Part shown: in pieces, positions 7,641 through 15,566 of the stretch
Layout: the number at the start of each line of letters is the position of its first letter
Position numbering within the stretch: position 1 is the first letter of the stretch
Source: Anabaena sp. WA102
GTDB lineage: Bacteria; Cyanobacteriota; Cyanobacteriia; Cyanobacteriales; Nostocaceae
Assembly: GCF_001277295.1 (NCBI RefSeq)
Contig: NZ_CP011456.1
Span: 2,480,001 to 2,544,000, forward strand
Direction of reading: 5' to 3'
Length of the DNA: 64,000 bases
Notes under the pieces: model-generated
Told to the model about the DNA's origin: nothing
Database searches by the model: none
What the model saw: the letters and a program-made list of their open reading frames with translations, nothing else
Made by a program: the position numbers and the translations under genes

Positions 7641-10600
7641 TTACCTATTCGCTAAATATTGATACATTTCCCATCTAGCATTAACTTCCATTTGCGCTTG
7701 TTCTAGCAACAACTTGGCAACCTCCGGTTTACTTTTCGTCAACATCTTAAATCGGTTCTCTTGATACATTGACTTCTCCACCGATTCAGAAGGTGCTTTC
7801 ATATCCAATTGTAAGGGATTTTTACCCTGTTCTTGTAATGCTGGATTATAGCGATATAACAACCATCTTCCTGAGTCTACTAGAGCCTTTTGCTGATGTA
7901 AACCTTTGGTCATATCAATCCCGTGAGCAATACAATGACTGTAAGCAATAATGATTGATGGACCGTCAAAAGCTTCCGCTTCTAAAAATGCTTTGAGTGT
8001 ATGTTCATCACGCGCACCTAACGCTACACTCGCCACATAAACATTACCATAAGTCATCGCCATTAAACCCAAATCTTTCTTTGGTGCTGGTTTTCCGCCA
8101 GTTGCATATTTAGCAACTGCGGCTTTTGGTGTGGCTTTAGAAGATTGTCCTCCAGTGTTAGAATAAACTTCTGTATCCATTACCAAAATGTTCACATTGC
8201 GTCCTGTGGAAATCACATGATCAATTCCACCAAAGTCTATATCATACGCCCAACCATCACCCCCAACTATCCACACACTTTTCTTGACTAAATAATCAGC
8301 GAGGGATTTGAGATTTTGGATTTTGGATTTGAGATTTGCGTCTTTTATAGTTTCCGCAATCTCAGCTAATTTGTGGTTGAGAATGACAATTCTTTCCCGT
8401 TGGTCCCAAATATCAGCTTCGGTTTTTTGTTCAGCTTTGAGAATGGCATTAACTAAATTATCGCCAATTTCACTACTTAATTGTGACAATAATTCTCCTG
8501 CAAATTCCGCTTGTTTGTCTATAGATAAACGATAACCAAAACCAAATTCGGCGTTATCTTCAAATAAACTATTAGACCATGCAGGACCTCTACCGTCAGC
8601 GTTTTGACTCCAAGGAGTTGTGGGGAGATTTCCACCGTAAATGGAAGAACAGCCGGTGGCGTTGGCAACGAGTGAGCGATCGCCAAACAATTGTGTTAAT
8701 AATTTAAGGTAGGGCGTTTCTCCACAACCAGCACAAGCCCCGGAAAATTCAAACAACGGTTCTTGTAATTGCTGCTGACGAATTTGGCTTACTTTCAAAG
8801 TTTTCCGGTCTGGATTTGGTAAACTCAAAAAGAAATTCCAGTTTTCCCGTTCCTGTTCCCGCAACGGTAACTGGGGACTCATATTAATCGCCTTGAGGGT
8901 GGGTTCTGCCTTGTTTTTGGCAGGACAGACACTCACGCAAATTTCGCAGCCTGTACAGTCTTCTGGGGCTACCTGAATGGTAAATTTCTGGTTAGCAAAG
9001 CTCTTATCTTTGGCATTAGTGGACTTAAAAGATATGGGTGCGTTGACTAACTCACTGGATTGATAAGCTTTGGCGCGAATAGCAGCATGAGGACAAACCA
9101 TCACACATTTACCACATTGAACGCAGACATCAGCCTCCCAAACGGGGATTTCCTCCGCAACGTTGCGTTTTTCCCATTTTGCAGTTCCACTGGGGAAAGT
9201 TCCGTCAGCAGGTAACGCACTTACAGATAAATCATCACCTTCCCAGACCATGATTTTGCTAAGAACATTCTCGACAAATTTGGGTGCATTATTTTGTAGA
9301 AATCTTGCGTTATTTTGTAGAGACGTTCCATGGAACGTCTCTACATTTACAGAATGCAGATTTTCTAGGGTGTTGTCTACGGCTTTTAAATTCATCTTGA
9401 CAACTTCCGCGCCTTTTTTACCATAAGTCTTTTCTATGGCTTGTTTGATTTTAGCGATCGCTTCTCTTTCTGGCAATACCCCCGCTAAAGCAAAGAAACA
9501 CACCTGCATGATAGTGTTAATTCTGTGTCCCATACCACTATCTTTTGCCACTTGACTAGCATTAATAGTATAAACTTTCAGGTTCTTGTCAATAATTTGC
9601 TGTTGAACTTTTGAAGGTAGATTTTCCCAAACCTGATCAGCATCATAAGGACTATTTAACAACAAAGTCGCTCCCGGTGCAGCAGCTTTTAAAATATCAA
9701 TAGTTTCCACAAATCCCCAATGATGACAACCGATAAAATTAGCCTTGTCTATCAGGTAAGTTGAGCGAATTGTTCCAGTTCCAAACCGTAAATGAGAAAC
9801 TGTCATAGAACCGGACTTTTTAGAATCATAAACAAAGTAACCTTGGGCGTTATTTTCTGTACCTTCCCCGATGATTTTGATGGAGTTTTTATTTGCCCCT
9901 ACTGTACCATCTGAACCTAAACCATAGAACATTGCCCGAACCACATGATCTGGTTCTGTAGAGAAATTGGCATCAAAATTCAAAGAAGTGAAAGTGACAT
10001 CATCATTAATCCCAATTGTGAAATGATTTTTGGGTTTAAGTTGAGTCAGATTATCGAAAATACTCTTCACCATTGCCGGAGTAAATTCCTTAGAAGACAG
10101 TCCATATCTGCCCCCAACAATTTTCGGGAATGTAGTTTTTTTCCACCCTTCATAAATAGCTGTCACCACATCTAAATATAAAGGTTCTCCTGCACTTCCA
10201 GCTTCTTTAGTTCTATCAAGGACAGCAATAGATTTAACACTATTTGGTAATGCTTCTATAAATCTGGCTACATCAAAAGGACGGAAAAGCCGCACTTTGA
10301 TAACTCCAACTTTTTCCCCTTGATTGTTGAGATAATCCACAGTTTCATGGACAGTTTCACAACCAGAACCCATAATTACAATTACTCTTTCTGCCTTGGG
10401 TGCGCCATGATATTCATAGAGTTTGTAATATCTGCCTGTGCGTTCTCCAAATTTATCCATTATTGTTTGAACAATATCAGCACAACCATCATAATAAGGG
10501 TTTGCACCTTCACGAGATTGAAAATAAACATCAGGATTTTGTGCTGTTCCTCGTAATACTGGTTTATCTGGAGTTAAGCACCGTTGACGATGTGCAAATA

Positions 10601-11198
10601 CTAAATATTGGGGAATGAAAGCTTGTAAATCCTCATCAGATAACAACTCAACTTTCTGCACTTCATGGGAAGTTCTAAACCCATCAAAAAAGTGCATAAA
10701 TGACACTCTTGCTGCTAAAGTTGCCGCATGAGAAATTAAAGCAAAATCATGACTTTCCTGCACAGAAGCTGAACACAAAAAAGCGAAGCCAGTCGCCCTT
10801 GCAGCCATAACATCACTATGATCACCGAAAATAGATAAAGCATGAGTAGCTAAAGAACGGGCAGAAACATGAATGACAAAACTGGTTAATTCTCCCGCAA
10901 TTTTGTACAAGTTAGGAATCATTAATAATAATCCCTGAGAAGCGGTGAAAGTTGTACTTAATGCCCCCGTTTGTAATGCCCCATGGACAGCAGCAGCAGC
11001 CCCTCCTTCGCTTTGCATTTGGGTAACACTGGGAACAGTTCCCCAAAGATTTGGTTTATTTTCTGACATCCAAGCATCAGCCCATTCACCCATATTTGAA
11101 GATGGGGTAATCGGATAAATAGCAATTACTTCATTCAATTTGTAAGCTACACGGGCAACAGCTTCGTTACCATCAATTGTGGCATAAGATTTGGGCAT
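7641..11198 (-). CDS. nifJ: Pyruvate:ferredoxin (flavodoxin) oxidoreductase
   Basis: A full-length, 1185-residue single-chain PFOR that oxidatively decarboxylates pyruvate to acetyl-CoA and passes electrons to ferredoxin or flavodoxin, in cyanobacteria for nitrogenase or dark and low-iron metabolism. Domains in order: pyruvate-binding (IAIYPITPSSNMGEWADAW), CoA-binding region, two 4Fe-4S clusters (CVQCGKCVMVCP near 690 and CTGCEICVSVCP near 745), and the TPP domain (GGDGWAYDIDFGG near 980, with the proximal cluster CAGCGETPYLKL). Two repeats are inserted in frame: a 30-bp palindrome (9316-9345, residues about 618-627) and a heptanucleotide repeat (8304-8340, residues about 953-965). The frame stays open through both. 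Confidence 0.96.
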   Translation of the reverse strand: MPKSYATIDGNEAVARVAYKLNEVIAIYPITPSSNMGEWADAWMSENKPNLWGTVPSVTQMQSEGGAAAAVHGALQTGALSTTFTASQGLLLMIPNLYKIAGELTSFVIHVSARSLATHALSIFGDHSDVMAARATGFAFLCSASVQESHDFALISHAATLAARVSFMHFFDGFRTSHEVQKVELLSDEDLQAFIPQYLVFAHRQRCLTPDKPVLRGTAQNPDVYFQSREGANPYYDGCADIVQTIMDKFGERTGRYYKLYEYHGAPKAERVIVIMGSGCETVHETVDYLNNQGEKVGVIKVRLFRPFDVARFIEALPNSVKSIAVLDRTKEAGSAGEPLYLDVVTAIYEGWKKTTFPKIVGGRYGLSSKEFTPAMVKSIFDNLTQLKPKNHFTIGINDDVTFTSLNFDANFSTEPDHVVRAMFYGLGSDGTVGANKNSIKIIGEGTENNAQGYFVYDSKKSGSMTVSHLRFGTGTIRSTYLIDKANFIGCHHWGFVETIDILKAAAPGATLLLNSPYDADQVWENLPSKVQQQIIDKNLKVYTINASQVAKDSGMGHRINTIMQVCFFALAGVLPEREAIAKIKQAIEKTYGKKGAEVVKMNLKAVDNTLENLHSVNVETFHGTSLQNNARFLQNNAPKFVENVLSKIMVWEGDDLSVSALPADGTFPSGTAKWEKRNVAEEIPVWEADVCVQCGKCVMVCPHAAIRAKAYQSSELVNAPISFKSTNAKDKSFANQKFTIQVAPEDCTGCEICVSVCPAKNKAEPTLKAINMSPQLPLREQERENWNFFLSLPNPDRKTLKVSQIRQQQLQEPLFEFSGACAGCGETPYLKLLTQLFGDRSLVANATGCSSIYGGNLPTTPWSQNADGRGPAWSNSLFEDNAEFGFGYRLSIDKQAEFAGELLSQLSSEIGDNLVNAILKAEQKTEADIWDQRERIVILNHKLAEIAETIKDANLKSKIQNLKSLADYLVKKSVWIVGGDGWAYDIDFGGIDHVISTGRNVNILVMDTEVYSNTGGQSSKATPKAAVAKYATGGKPAPKKDLGLMAMTYGNVYVASVALGARDEHTLKAFLEAEAFDGPSIIIAYSHCIAHGIDMTKGLHQQKALVDSGRWLLYRYNPALQEQGKNPLQLDMKAPSESVEKSMYQENRFKMLTKSKPEVAKLLLEQAQMEVNARWEMYQYLANR
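8304..8340. repeat. Heptanucleotide repeat inside the nifJ coding sequence
   Basis: GATTTTGGATTTTGGATTTG is the heptamer repeat seen elsewhere in cyanobacterial intergenic DNA. In the nifJ frame it encodes NLKSKIQNLKS, a tell-tale translation of this repeat. It lies just before the TPP-binding motif, in what is likely a surface loop. Confidence 0.85.
9316..9345. repeat. Perfect 30-bp palindrome inside nifJ
   Basis: TGTAGAGACGTTCCA is followed at once by its exact inverse, giving a 30-bp perfect palindrome. It encodes the segment NVETFHGTSLQ in the nifJ protein. Directly to its left the 12-mer TTATTTTGTAGA occurs twice (about 9289 and 9310), encoding a duplicated LQNNA. It is probably an inserted dispersed palindrome. 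Confidence 0.85.
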
Positions 11199-11645
11199 GA
11201 TTTTCCTTCTGTGTGTCTCTTTTCTGTTTGTTTCAATTTTTCCGTAGGGTGCGTCAGATTGATAAATAGTCGAATTTAAGTATGATTTAACGTCTGACGC
11301 ACCTTACTAATCTATGCAGAGAAACCAAAAAGATAAGCATTGAAAACAGCTAAAGTCAGGAAGTTAATTTGTGATATTTTCTACAGTTTTATTAATTATC
11401 AATTATTACTCATGAATTATTCTGACTTTTAGCCAATATTTTGATTATAGCAAATAGTAAATCTTCTGGATATATCAATATTAATGTTGTACTCAATAGC
11501 TATAATCTTTGATTTATCAAAGTTAAATGATTGTCATGGGGTGGAGGTGCGGGAAGTTTTTGGGCAAGATAGTTGACAGTTATACAAGGTTTTACAGTAT
11601 AATTTAAAGTTAATCACCTGTATTAACACCCAATCAATATCAATT
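11199..11645. other. 447-base divergent gap between nifJ and the AAA+ gene
   Basis: The nifJ and AAA+ genes diverge here, so both promoters must lie in it. A 64-bp inverted repeat (11244-11307) lies close to the nifJ start. The rest is AT-rich with no recognisable gene or operator. Confidence 0.6.
11244..11307. repeat. Inverted repeat GTAGGGTGCGTCAGA ... TCTGACGCACCTTAC
   Basis: The arms match at 14 of 15 bases and enclose 34 bases. It belongs to the GTAGGGTGCGT dispersed repeat type also seen at 12592-12708 and near 34460. It lies about 45 bases upstream of the nifJ start, inside the likely leader. Confidence 0.75.
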
Positions 11646-12548
11646 ATGACTTATCGAGATCCTGAAATTGAAATTGAACTATTACGCCTAAAGAGTGAGT
11701 TAAATATATCTGGAAAGAATAACAGTCAAAGTAATTCTCAATCTCAATGTTTAGATGATGTTATCACTAAGTTAAATCACCTTGTGGGAATGGAAAATGT
11801 CAAAAATGATATTAACACTTTTATCAATTTTCTCAAAGTTCAGAAAATGCGTCAGGAACAAGGTTTACCAAATATTTCTATTTCCCTACATTCAGTATTT
11901 TGTGGACCTCCGGGAACTGGTAAAACCACAGTTGCACGTTTAATGGGTGAAATATATAGAGAACTAGGTATACTTGCTAAAGGCCATGTTGTAGAAACTG
12001 ATAGATCAGGTTTGGTTGCAGGTTATGTTGGACAAACAGCTTTAAAAGTAGATGAAGTTGTAAATTCAGCATTAGATGGAGTATTATTTATTGATGAAGC
12101 TTATACACTAGCACCAGCAGATTCAGGAAAAGATTTTGGACAAGAAGCGATAGATACTTTACTCAAAAGAATGGAAGACTATCGAGATAGGGTGGTTGTG
12201 ATTGTCGCTGGTTATAGTGATGAGATGTCAATATTTATTAATGCTAATCCAGGGTTACAGTCGAGATTTAATAGATATTTTTATTTTGAAGATTATAAAC
12301 CAGAAGAACTATTAAATATTTTTGAGGGAATATGTAAGCAACAACATTATAGAATAACCCCAAGAGGTAAAGAAAAACTTCTGAAACACTTCACAAAGTT
12401 ATATTTTGAAAAAAACAAAAGTTTTGGAAATGGTAGACTTGTCAGGAATATTTTTGAAAAAACGATTGAAAGACAAGCTAATAGATTAGTTAAAATAACC
12501 GATGTTAATAAGGAAATGATGATGACAATTACCTGGGAGGATATTTAA
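11646..12548 (+). CDS. AAA+ ATPase, CbbX/SpoVK-like
   Basis: A 300-residue single AAA+ module. Walker A is GPPGTGKTTVARLMG (about residue 87), Walker B is GVLFIDEAYTLAP (about 147), sensor 1 lies in VVVIVAGYSDEM and the arginine-finger region is NPGLQSRFNRYFYFEDY. The pore loop and the DSGKDFGQEAIDTLLKRMED stretch are typical of CbbX and SpoVK. CbbX is a Rubisco activase in red-type systems; cyanobacteria carry many CbbX-like ATPases of unknown client. The N-terminal 50 residues are Ser/Asn/Gln-rich. No Rubisco gene or other partner is next to it, so no specific role is assigned. Confidence 0.85.
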   Translation: MTYRDPEIEIELLRLKSELNISGKNNSQSNSQSQCLDDVITKLNHLVGMENVKNDINTFINFLKVQKMRQEQGLPNISISLHSVFCGPPGTGKTTVARLMGEIYRELGILAKGHVVETDRSGLVAGYVGQTALKVDEVVNSALDGVLFIDEAYTLAPADSGKDFGQEAIDTLLKRMEDYRDRVVVIVAGYSDEMSIFINANPGLQSRFNRYFYFEDYKPEELLNIFEGICKQQHYRITPRGKEKLLKHFTKLYFEKNKSFGNGRLVRNIFEKTIERQANRLVKITDVNKEMMMTITWEDI

Positions 12549-12591
12549 TAACTATATATCAATCATCTTTTTGACGTTATTAGCTGATCTT

Positions 12592-12708
12592 GTAGGGTGC
12601 GTTAATGAAATGTAACGCACCCTATTGATGGGGTATTTGTTTAAAAATGGGAATCTTAACCCACTATCACCATATTCGGTGCGTTACACTATCGCTAACA
12701 TACCCTAC
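12592..12708. mobile_element. MITE-like element, GTAGGGT ends
   Basis: It begins GTAGGGTGCGTTAATGAAAT and ends GCTAACATACCCTAC; the terminal inverted repeat is GTAGGGT, with inner arms containing GCGTTA/TAACGC. It has no coding capacity. Related sequence lies at 11244-11307 and inside the element at 34431-34534. Confidence 0.65.
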
Positions 12709-12847
12709 TTGATAAATAACTTTGGCATTTCTGAAATTTCCTAAAATTGCGATCGCTCCCGATGCTTTCGCATAAGTTACTATCGTACTATTATATCATT
12801 TACATCAATTAAAAAACTTAAATAGTGCGATATTATCGGTTAATCTT

Positions 12848-12973
12848 AGGGAACACCAAAAAATAAATTACCCAATTTTGTGGGATAGGCATCCTGCCCG
12901 TCCTTGATGATTAGCGGGCTTTTCGTCCCGCACCACAAGAAATTTTTGGGGATTTGATTTCTTGGAAGTCCCT
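12848..12973. mobile_element. 126-bp MITE-like element, copy 1 (AGGGA...TCCCT ends)
   Basis: It begins AGGGAACACCAAAAAATAAA and ends GGAAGTCCCT. A second copy of exactly the same length lies at 42865-42990, with about 90% identity by eye. The centre holds GGCATCCTGCC and GCGGGC...GTCCCGC inverted segments. There is no transposase; it would need to be moved in trans. Confidence 0.85.
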
Positions 12974-13229
12974 TAGATAACAGAACCCAAGATTATGAGA
13001 AAAAATTAAATAAAACTACTCATTATCTCTAATAACTTGTTGTATTGGTTCATTTGATGACGAAATTATTACATTTCGCTGATATTTTAGGGGAAGTTAA
13101 TGAAATGTAACGCACCATTCATCTGTTTAAAATTAAAAACATCTCTTTAAGTGCGATTATTTATTTTCTCGGTTGAGTTAAGAGGCTATGCTATAATAAC
13201 GTATACTGTCAAAAATATCTCACAAAAAT

Positions 13230-13526
13230 ATGAACAACACATCTCTAAAAGAAAAAACTGCCTTTAACCGCATTTCAGCAATCGTAAAATATTTGATCGC
13301 TAATGACAGTGTGTATCAAGAAAGATTGGAACAAGATAAAATGATTCAGAAAATGTACGAACTTTTTACTAAACCAAATTCTGGTGATGATATAGATACA
13401 ATTGCTGAAGATGACTTAACAGAAAGAATTAGTAAAATGTTAGCTGTAGAAGCAATCAGTGGTTTGTTAAATGATTTTACACCAGAAGAAATGGCAATAT
13501 TTGATGAATCAGTGAAACGGAAATAA
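13230..13526 (+). CDS. Small acidic protein, candidate antitoxin of a broken PIN module
   Basis: A 98-residue protein, acidic in its second half (GDDIDTIAEDDLTERI), with no motif I can name. It ends four bases before the ATG of a PIN-domain toxin gene that has lost its frame. The spacing and size fit an antitoxin of a VapBC-like pair, but the sequence is not a recognised DNA-binding antitoxin. If the toxin is dead, this gene is under no obvious constraint, yet it is intact. Confidence 0.5.
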   Translation: MNNTSLKEKTAFNRISAIVKYLIANDSVYQERLEQDKMIQKMYELFTKPNSGDDIDTIAEDDLTERISKMLAVEAISGLLNDFTPEEMAIFDESVKRK

Positions 13527-13530
13527 TTCA

Positions 13531-13931
13531 ATGGGATATCTACTAGATACTAAATTCTCAAGGAAAATCCAAAAGTAACCAATCAGCTAGAAAGTTTAAA
13601 TCGTCAAAACGAGGAAGTTTTCATTAGTGGGATTACTTACTATGAAATTGAGCGAGGACTCTTAGCAGTTAAAGCGGTAAAGAAATTATCAGACTTTGAA
13701 AAATTTTTGAAGAAATACCAAGTTTTACTCTTGGACGATATGGCAATTTTTCAGAAAGCGTCAGAAATCTATGCTGATTTAAAACAAAGAGGTTTACCAA
13801 TTCAAGATGCAGATATATTTATAGCAGCTACGGCTATTATTCACAATTTAATTGTAGTTTCCCATGATTCTGATTTATTAAGAATAAAAGAATTGCAATT
13901 GGAAGATTGGTTACAAGAGGAATTAAATTAA
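13531..13931 (+). pseudogene. PIN-domain (VapC-like) toxin, frameshifted by a small deletion
   Basis: The first seven codons read MGYLLDT, the usual VapC start containing the first catalytic Asp. Two bases later the frame moves: the continuation ILKENPKVTNQLESLNRQ is in another frame, from 13554 to the stop at 13931. It includes the conserved FISGITYYEIERGL (second acidic residue) and IQDADIFIAATAI motifs. The residues normally between DT and IL (an Asn and a few hydrophobics) are missing, so a short deletion not divisible by three explains the break. The intact part alone lacks the first catalytic Asp. Confidence 0.85.
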
Positions 13932-14108
13932 ATCATTTTTAATCAACCGTTTTTGCAAAGCCGCAACAACAGCTTGAGAGCGATCGCTCACTTCTAAATT
14001 TTGTAAGATAGCATGGACGTGTACCCTAACCGTTCCTGGTGTAATATAAAGTGCAAGGGCAATTTCTTGATTAGTTTTCCCCGCTGCCAAAAGAATAGGG
14101 TTTAGCAT
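13923..14108 (-). pseudogene. LuxR/NarL-type HTH tail, truncated response regulator
   Basis: The 61-residue frame contains AAGKTNQEIALALYITPGTV and RVHVHAILQNLEVSDRSQAV, the recognition half of a NarL/FixJ-type DNA-binding domain as found at the end of cyanobacterial response regulators. The receiver domain and the first HTH helix (usually LTxREREVL) are absent. The frame's first residues (MLNPIL) are encoded by the palindrome at 14096-14123, so the gene was cut there and the ATG is accidental. Its end overlaps the broken toxin gene by nine bases. Confidence 0.75.
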
Positions 14109-14123
14109 TGTGCTAAACCCCTA
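14096..14123. repeat. Palindromic repeat GGGTTTAGCAnTGTGCTAAACCC, copy 2
   Basis: Second copy of the GGGTTTAGCA inverted repeat seen at 5038-5064. It marks the break point of the LuxR-type remnant. Confidence 0.75.
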
Positions 14124-14162
14124 CAAATTACAAATTATTCAACTGCTACAGATTTCGCGGGT

Positions 14163-14291
14163 AAGTAGGTGAACACAATAAAACCAATCTGTGTAAAGAA
14201 AAGTAAAATCGCCCAAACCCTCTTCACTCTTGCATGAGTGCCTCTTGCCTCTTGCCTTGCTATAACGACAATTTTCAACGCCAACCTACTT
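14163..14291. mobile_element. 129-bp MITE-like element, copy A (AAGTAGGT ends)
   Basis: It begins AAGTAGGTGAACACAATAAA and ends CAACCTACTT; the terminal inverted repeat is AAGTAGGT. The inner part has a run of CTCTTGCCTCTTGCC repeats. The neighbouring copy B has the same length. Partial copies lie at 38305-38420 and 51768-51850. Confidence 0.85.
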
Positions 14292-14305
14292 AATCTCTGG
14301 CTTTT

Positions 14306-14434
14306 AAGTAGGTGAACACAATAAAACCAATCTGTGTAAAGAAAAGTAAAATCGCCCAAACCCTCTTCACTCTTGCCTCTTGCATGAGTGCCCCTTGCCT
14401 TGCCATAACGACGATTTTCAATGCTAACCTACTT
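14306..14434. mobile_element. 129-bp MITE-like element, copy B (AAGTAGGT ends)
   Basis: Near-identical to copy A, 14 bases to its right, same orientation. The placing of the CATGAGTGCC insert differs slightly between the two. Its right terminus supplies part of the stop codon of the DUF2887 gene (TTA at 14433), so insertion may have trimmed that gene's C-terminus. Confidence 0.85.
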
Positions 14435-15431
14435 ACTTCTGGGAAACTTCTAAATTTTGCAACCAAACAACTAAATTATCAAAACTTGCAAAATCTAAAA
14501 ACACTTCAGTTAAAGCTTCCAATTGTTCCAGAGATAACTTCTCAATCTGCATTTTTAGCTGACTAGGAACTTCCCCAAATCTTTTCGATAACAACCGCAA
14601 AATCAGTTTTACTTCTCCCTCCTGTTTACCTTGCTGCATACCTTGCTGCATACCTTGCTGCATACCTTGCTGCATACCTTGTTGCATACCTTGCTGCATA
14701 CCTTGCTGCATACCTTGCTGCATACCTTGCTGCATACCTTGTTGCATACCTTGTTGCATACCTAATTCGGTCGCTTCTTCTCTGAGTTCTTCATACAAGC
14801 GAGTTTGCTGAAAACTTATGCCTAACATTGCTTCTATCTCCACACGACTTAAACGAGTAAACCGATAAGAAATAATCGTGGTAATTATTTCCATTATGCC
14901 ACGTCTAGCTGTTGGTTCTTGTAACTCCTGCTGACAACGATTGATTAAATATCGTGCTGCTGCTGGGGCTTTGTTTTGTTTTAGAGTTGTCAATACCAAC
15001 AAACTGACATCAAGGGGTAATTGCTCAAATTCTCCCAACTCATCCAAATATACTCGATGGACTTGTTCCGAACTCAAAAGTGCGCGATAGGGGTGAATGT
15101 CCCCTTGTTCCATACTCCGAGTTGGATAAATTAATACCGCTTGCCAATCTTGAAAACGCTCCCTATTTCTGTAAAAATAGAGAAATAACTCCCCAAATAA
15201 CCGCTCATACAGTCGTTCATCTTTTTGAAATTGCACTTCACAGAAATAAACAATCCCAGGAGTTTCGGTTTCCGGTGGTAAAAACACCCCGTCAATTTCA
15301 AACTTTGGTTCTTTCACCGCTACCGAATCAAAGCGATAATTAGCCGCATTTGCGGGGGGATTTGGCAATAACTCAAACAGTATGGTTGGATATGTTTGAA
15401 ATAAATAATAGAAAATAGAGTCACGTCGCAT
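14433..15431 (-). CDS. DUF2887 (Rpn-like) nuclease family protein with eleven MQQG repeats
   Basis: A 332-residue protein of the DUF2887 group, a PD-(D/E)XK-type family related to Rpn/PDDEXK transposase-like nucleases and abundant in cyanobacteria. Active-site features: KFEIDGVFLPP (Asp) and IVYFCEVQFQKDERLYERLF (Glu-x-Gln). After the nuclease part, residues about 223-270 are eleven tandem MQQG units, encoded by a 12-bp DNA repeat, followed by GKQEGEVKLILRLLSKRFG and a C-terminal DUF4351-like helical tail. The repeat DNA is nearly uniform, so length should vary between strains. It may be a degraded selfish nuclease or a domesticated one. Confidence 0.85.
   Translation of the reverse strand: MRRDSIFYYLFQTYPTILFELLPNPPANAANYRFDSVAVKEPKFEIDGVFLPPETETPGIVYFCEVQFQKDERLYERLFGELFLYFYRNRERFQDWQAVLIYPTRSMEQGDIHPYRALLSSEQVHRVYLDELGEFEQLPLDVSLLVLTTLKQNKAPAAARYLINRCQQELQEPTARRGIMEIITTIISYRFTRLSRVEIEAMLGISFQQTRLYEELREEATELGMQQGMQQGMQQGMQQGMQQGMQQGMQQGMQQGMQQGMQQGMQQGKQEGEVKLILRLLSKRFGEVPSQLKMQIEKLSLEQLEALTEVFLDFASFDNLVVWLQNLEVSQK
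14629..14764. repeat. 12-bp in-frame tandem repeat (MQQG units)
   Basis: Eleven copies of a TTGCTGCATACC unit (GTTGCATACC in three) inside the DUF2887 gene. Because the unit is a multiple of three, copy-number changes keep the frame. It is not a CRISPR: there are no spacers. Confidence 0.95.
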
Positions 15432-15566
15432 ATTATGATTCTAGATTGATCCTACCCAAAATAAATTCTCCTCTCGATAATTGTTACATACACCAAAAGA
15501 GGGAATTATACAACTTTTTTATTTATCAACCTCACAGCAACAAAGTTAAATTTTCTCATCACCATA

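Larger units (their letters stand above)
12549..13229. other. 681-base gap made largely of small repeats
   Basis: No intact gene. It holds a 117-bp GTAGGGT-ended element (12592-12708), a complete 126-bp MITE-like element (12848-12973) and another partial GCACC-type repeat near 13090-13125. A promoter for the small gene at 13230 is expected at its right end. Confidence 0.7.

Noticed and set aside
14629..14764. Regular repeats that might be a CRISPR array
   Set aside because: 12-bp units follow each other with no spacers and encode MQQG in frame; it is a coding tandem repeat.
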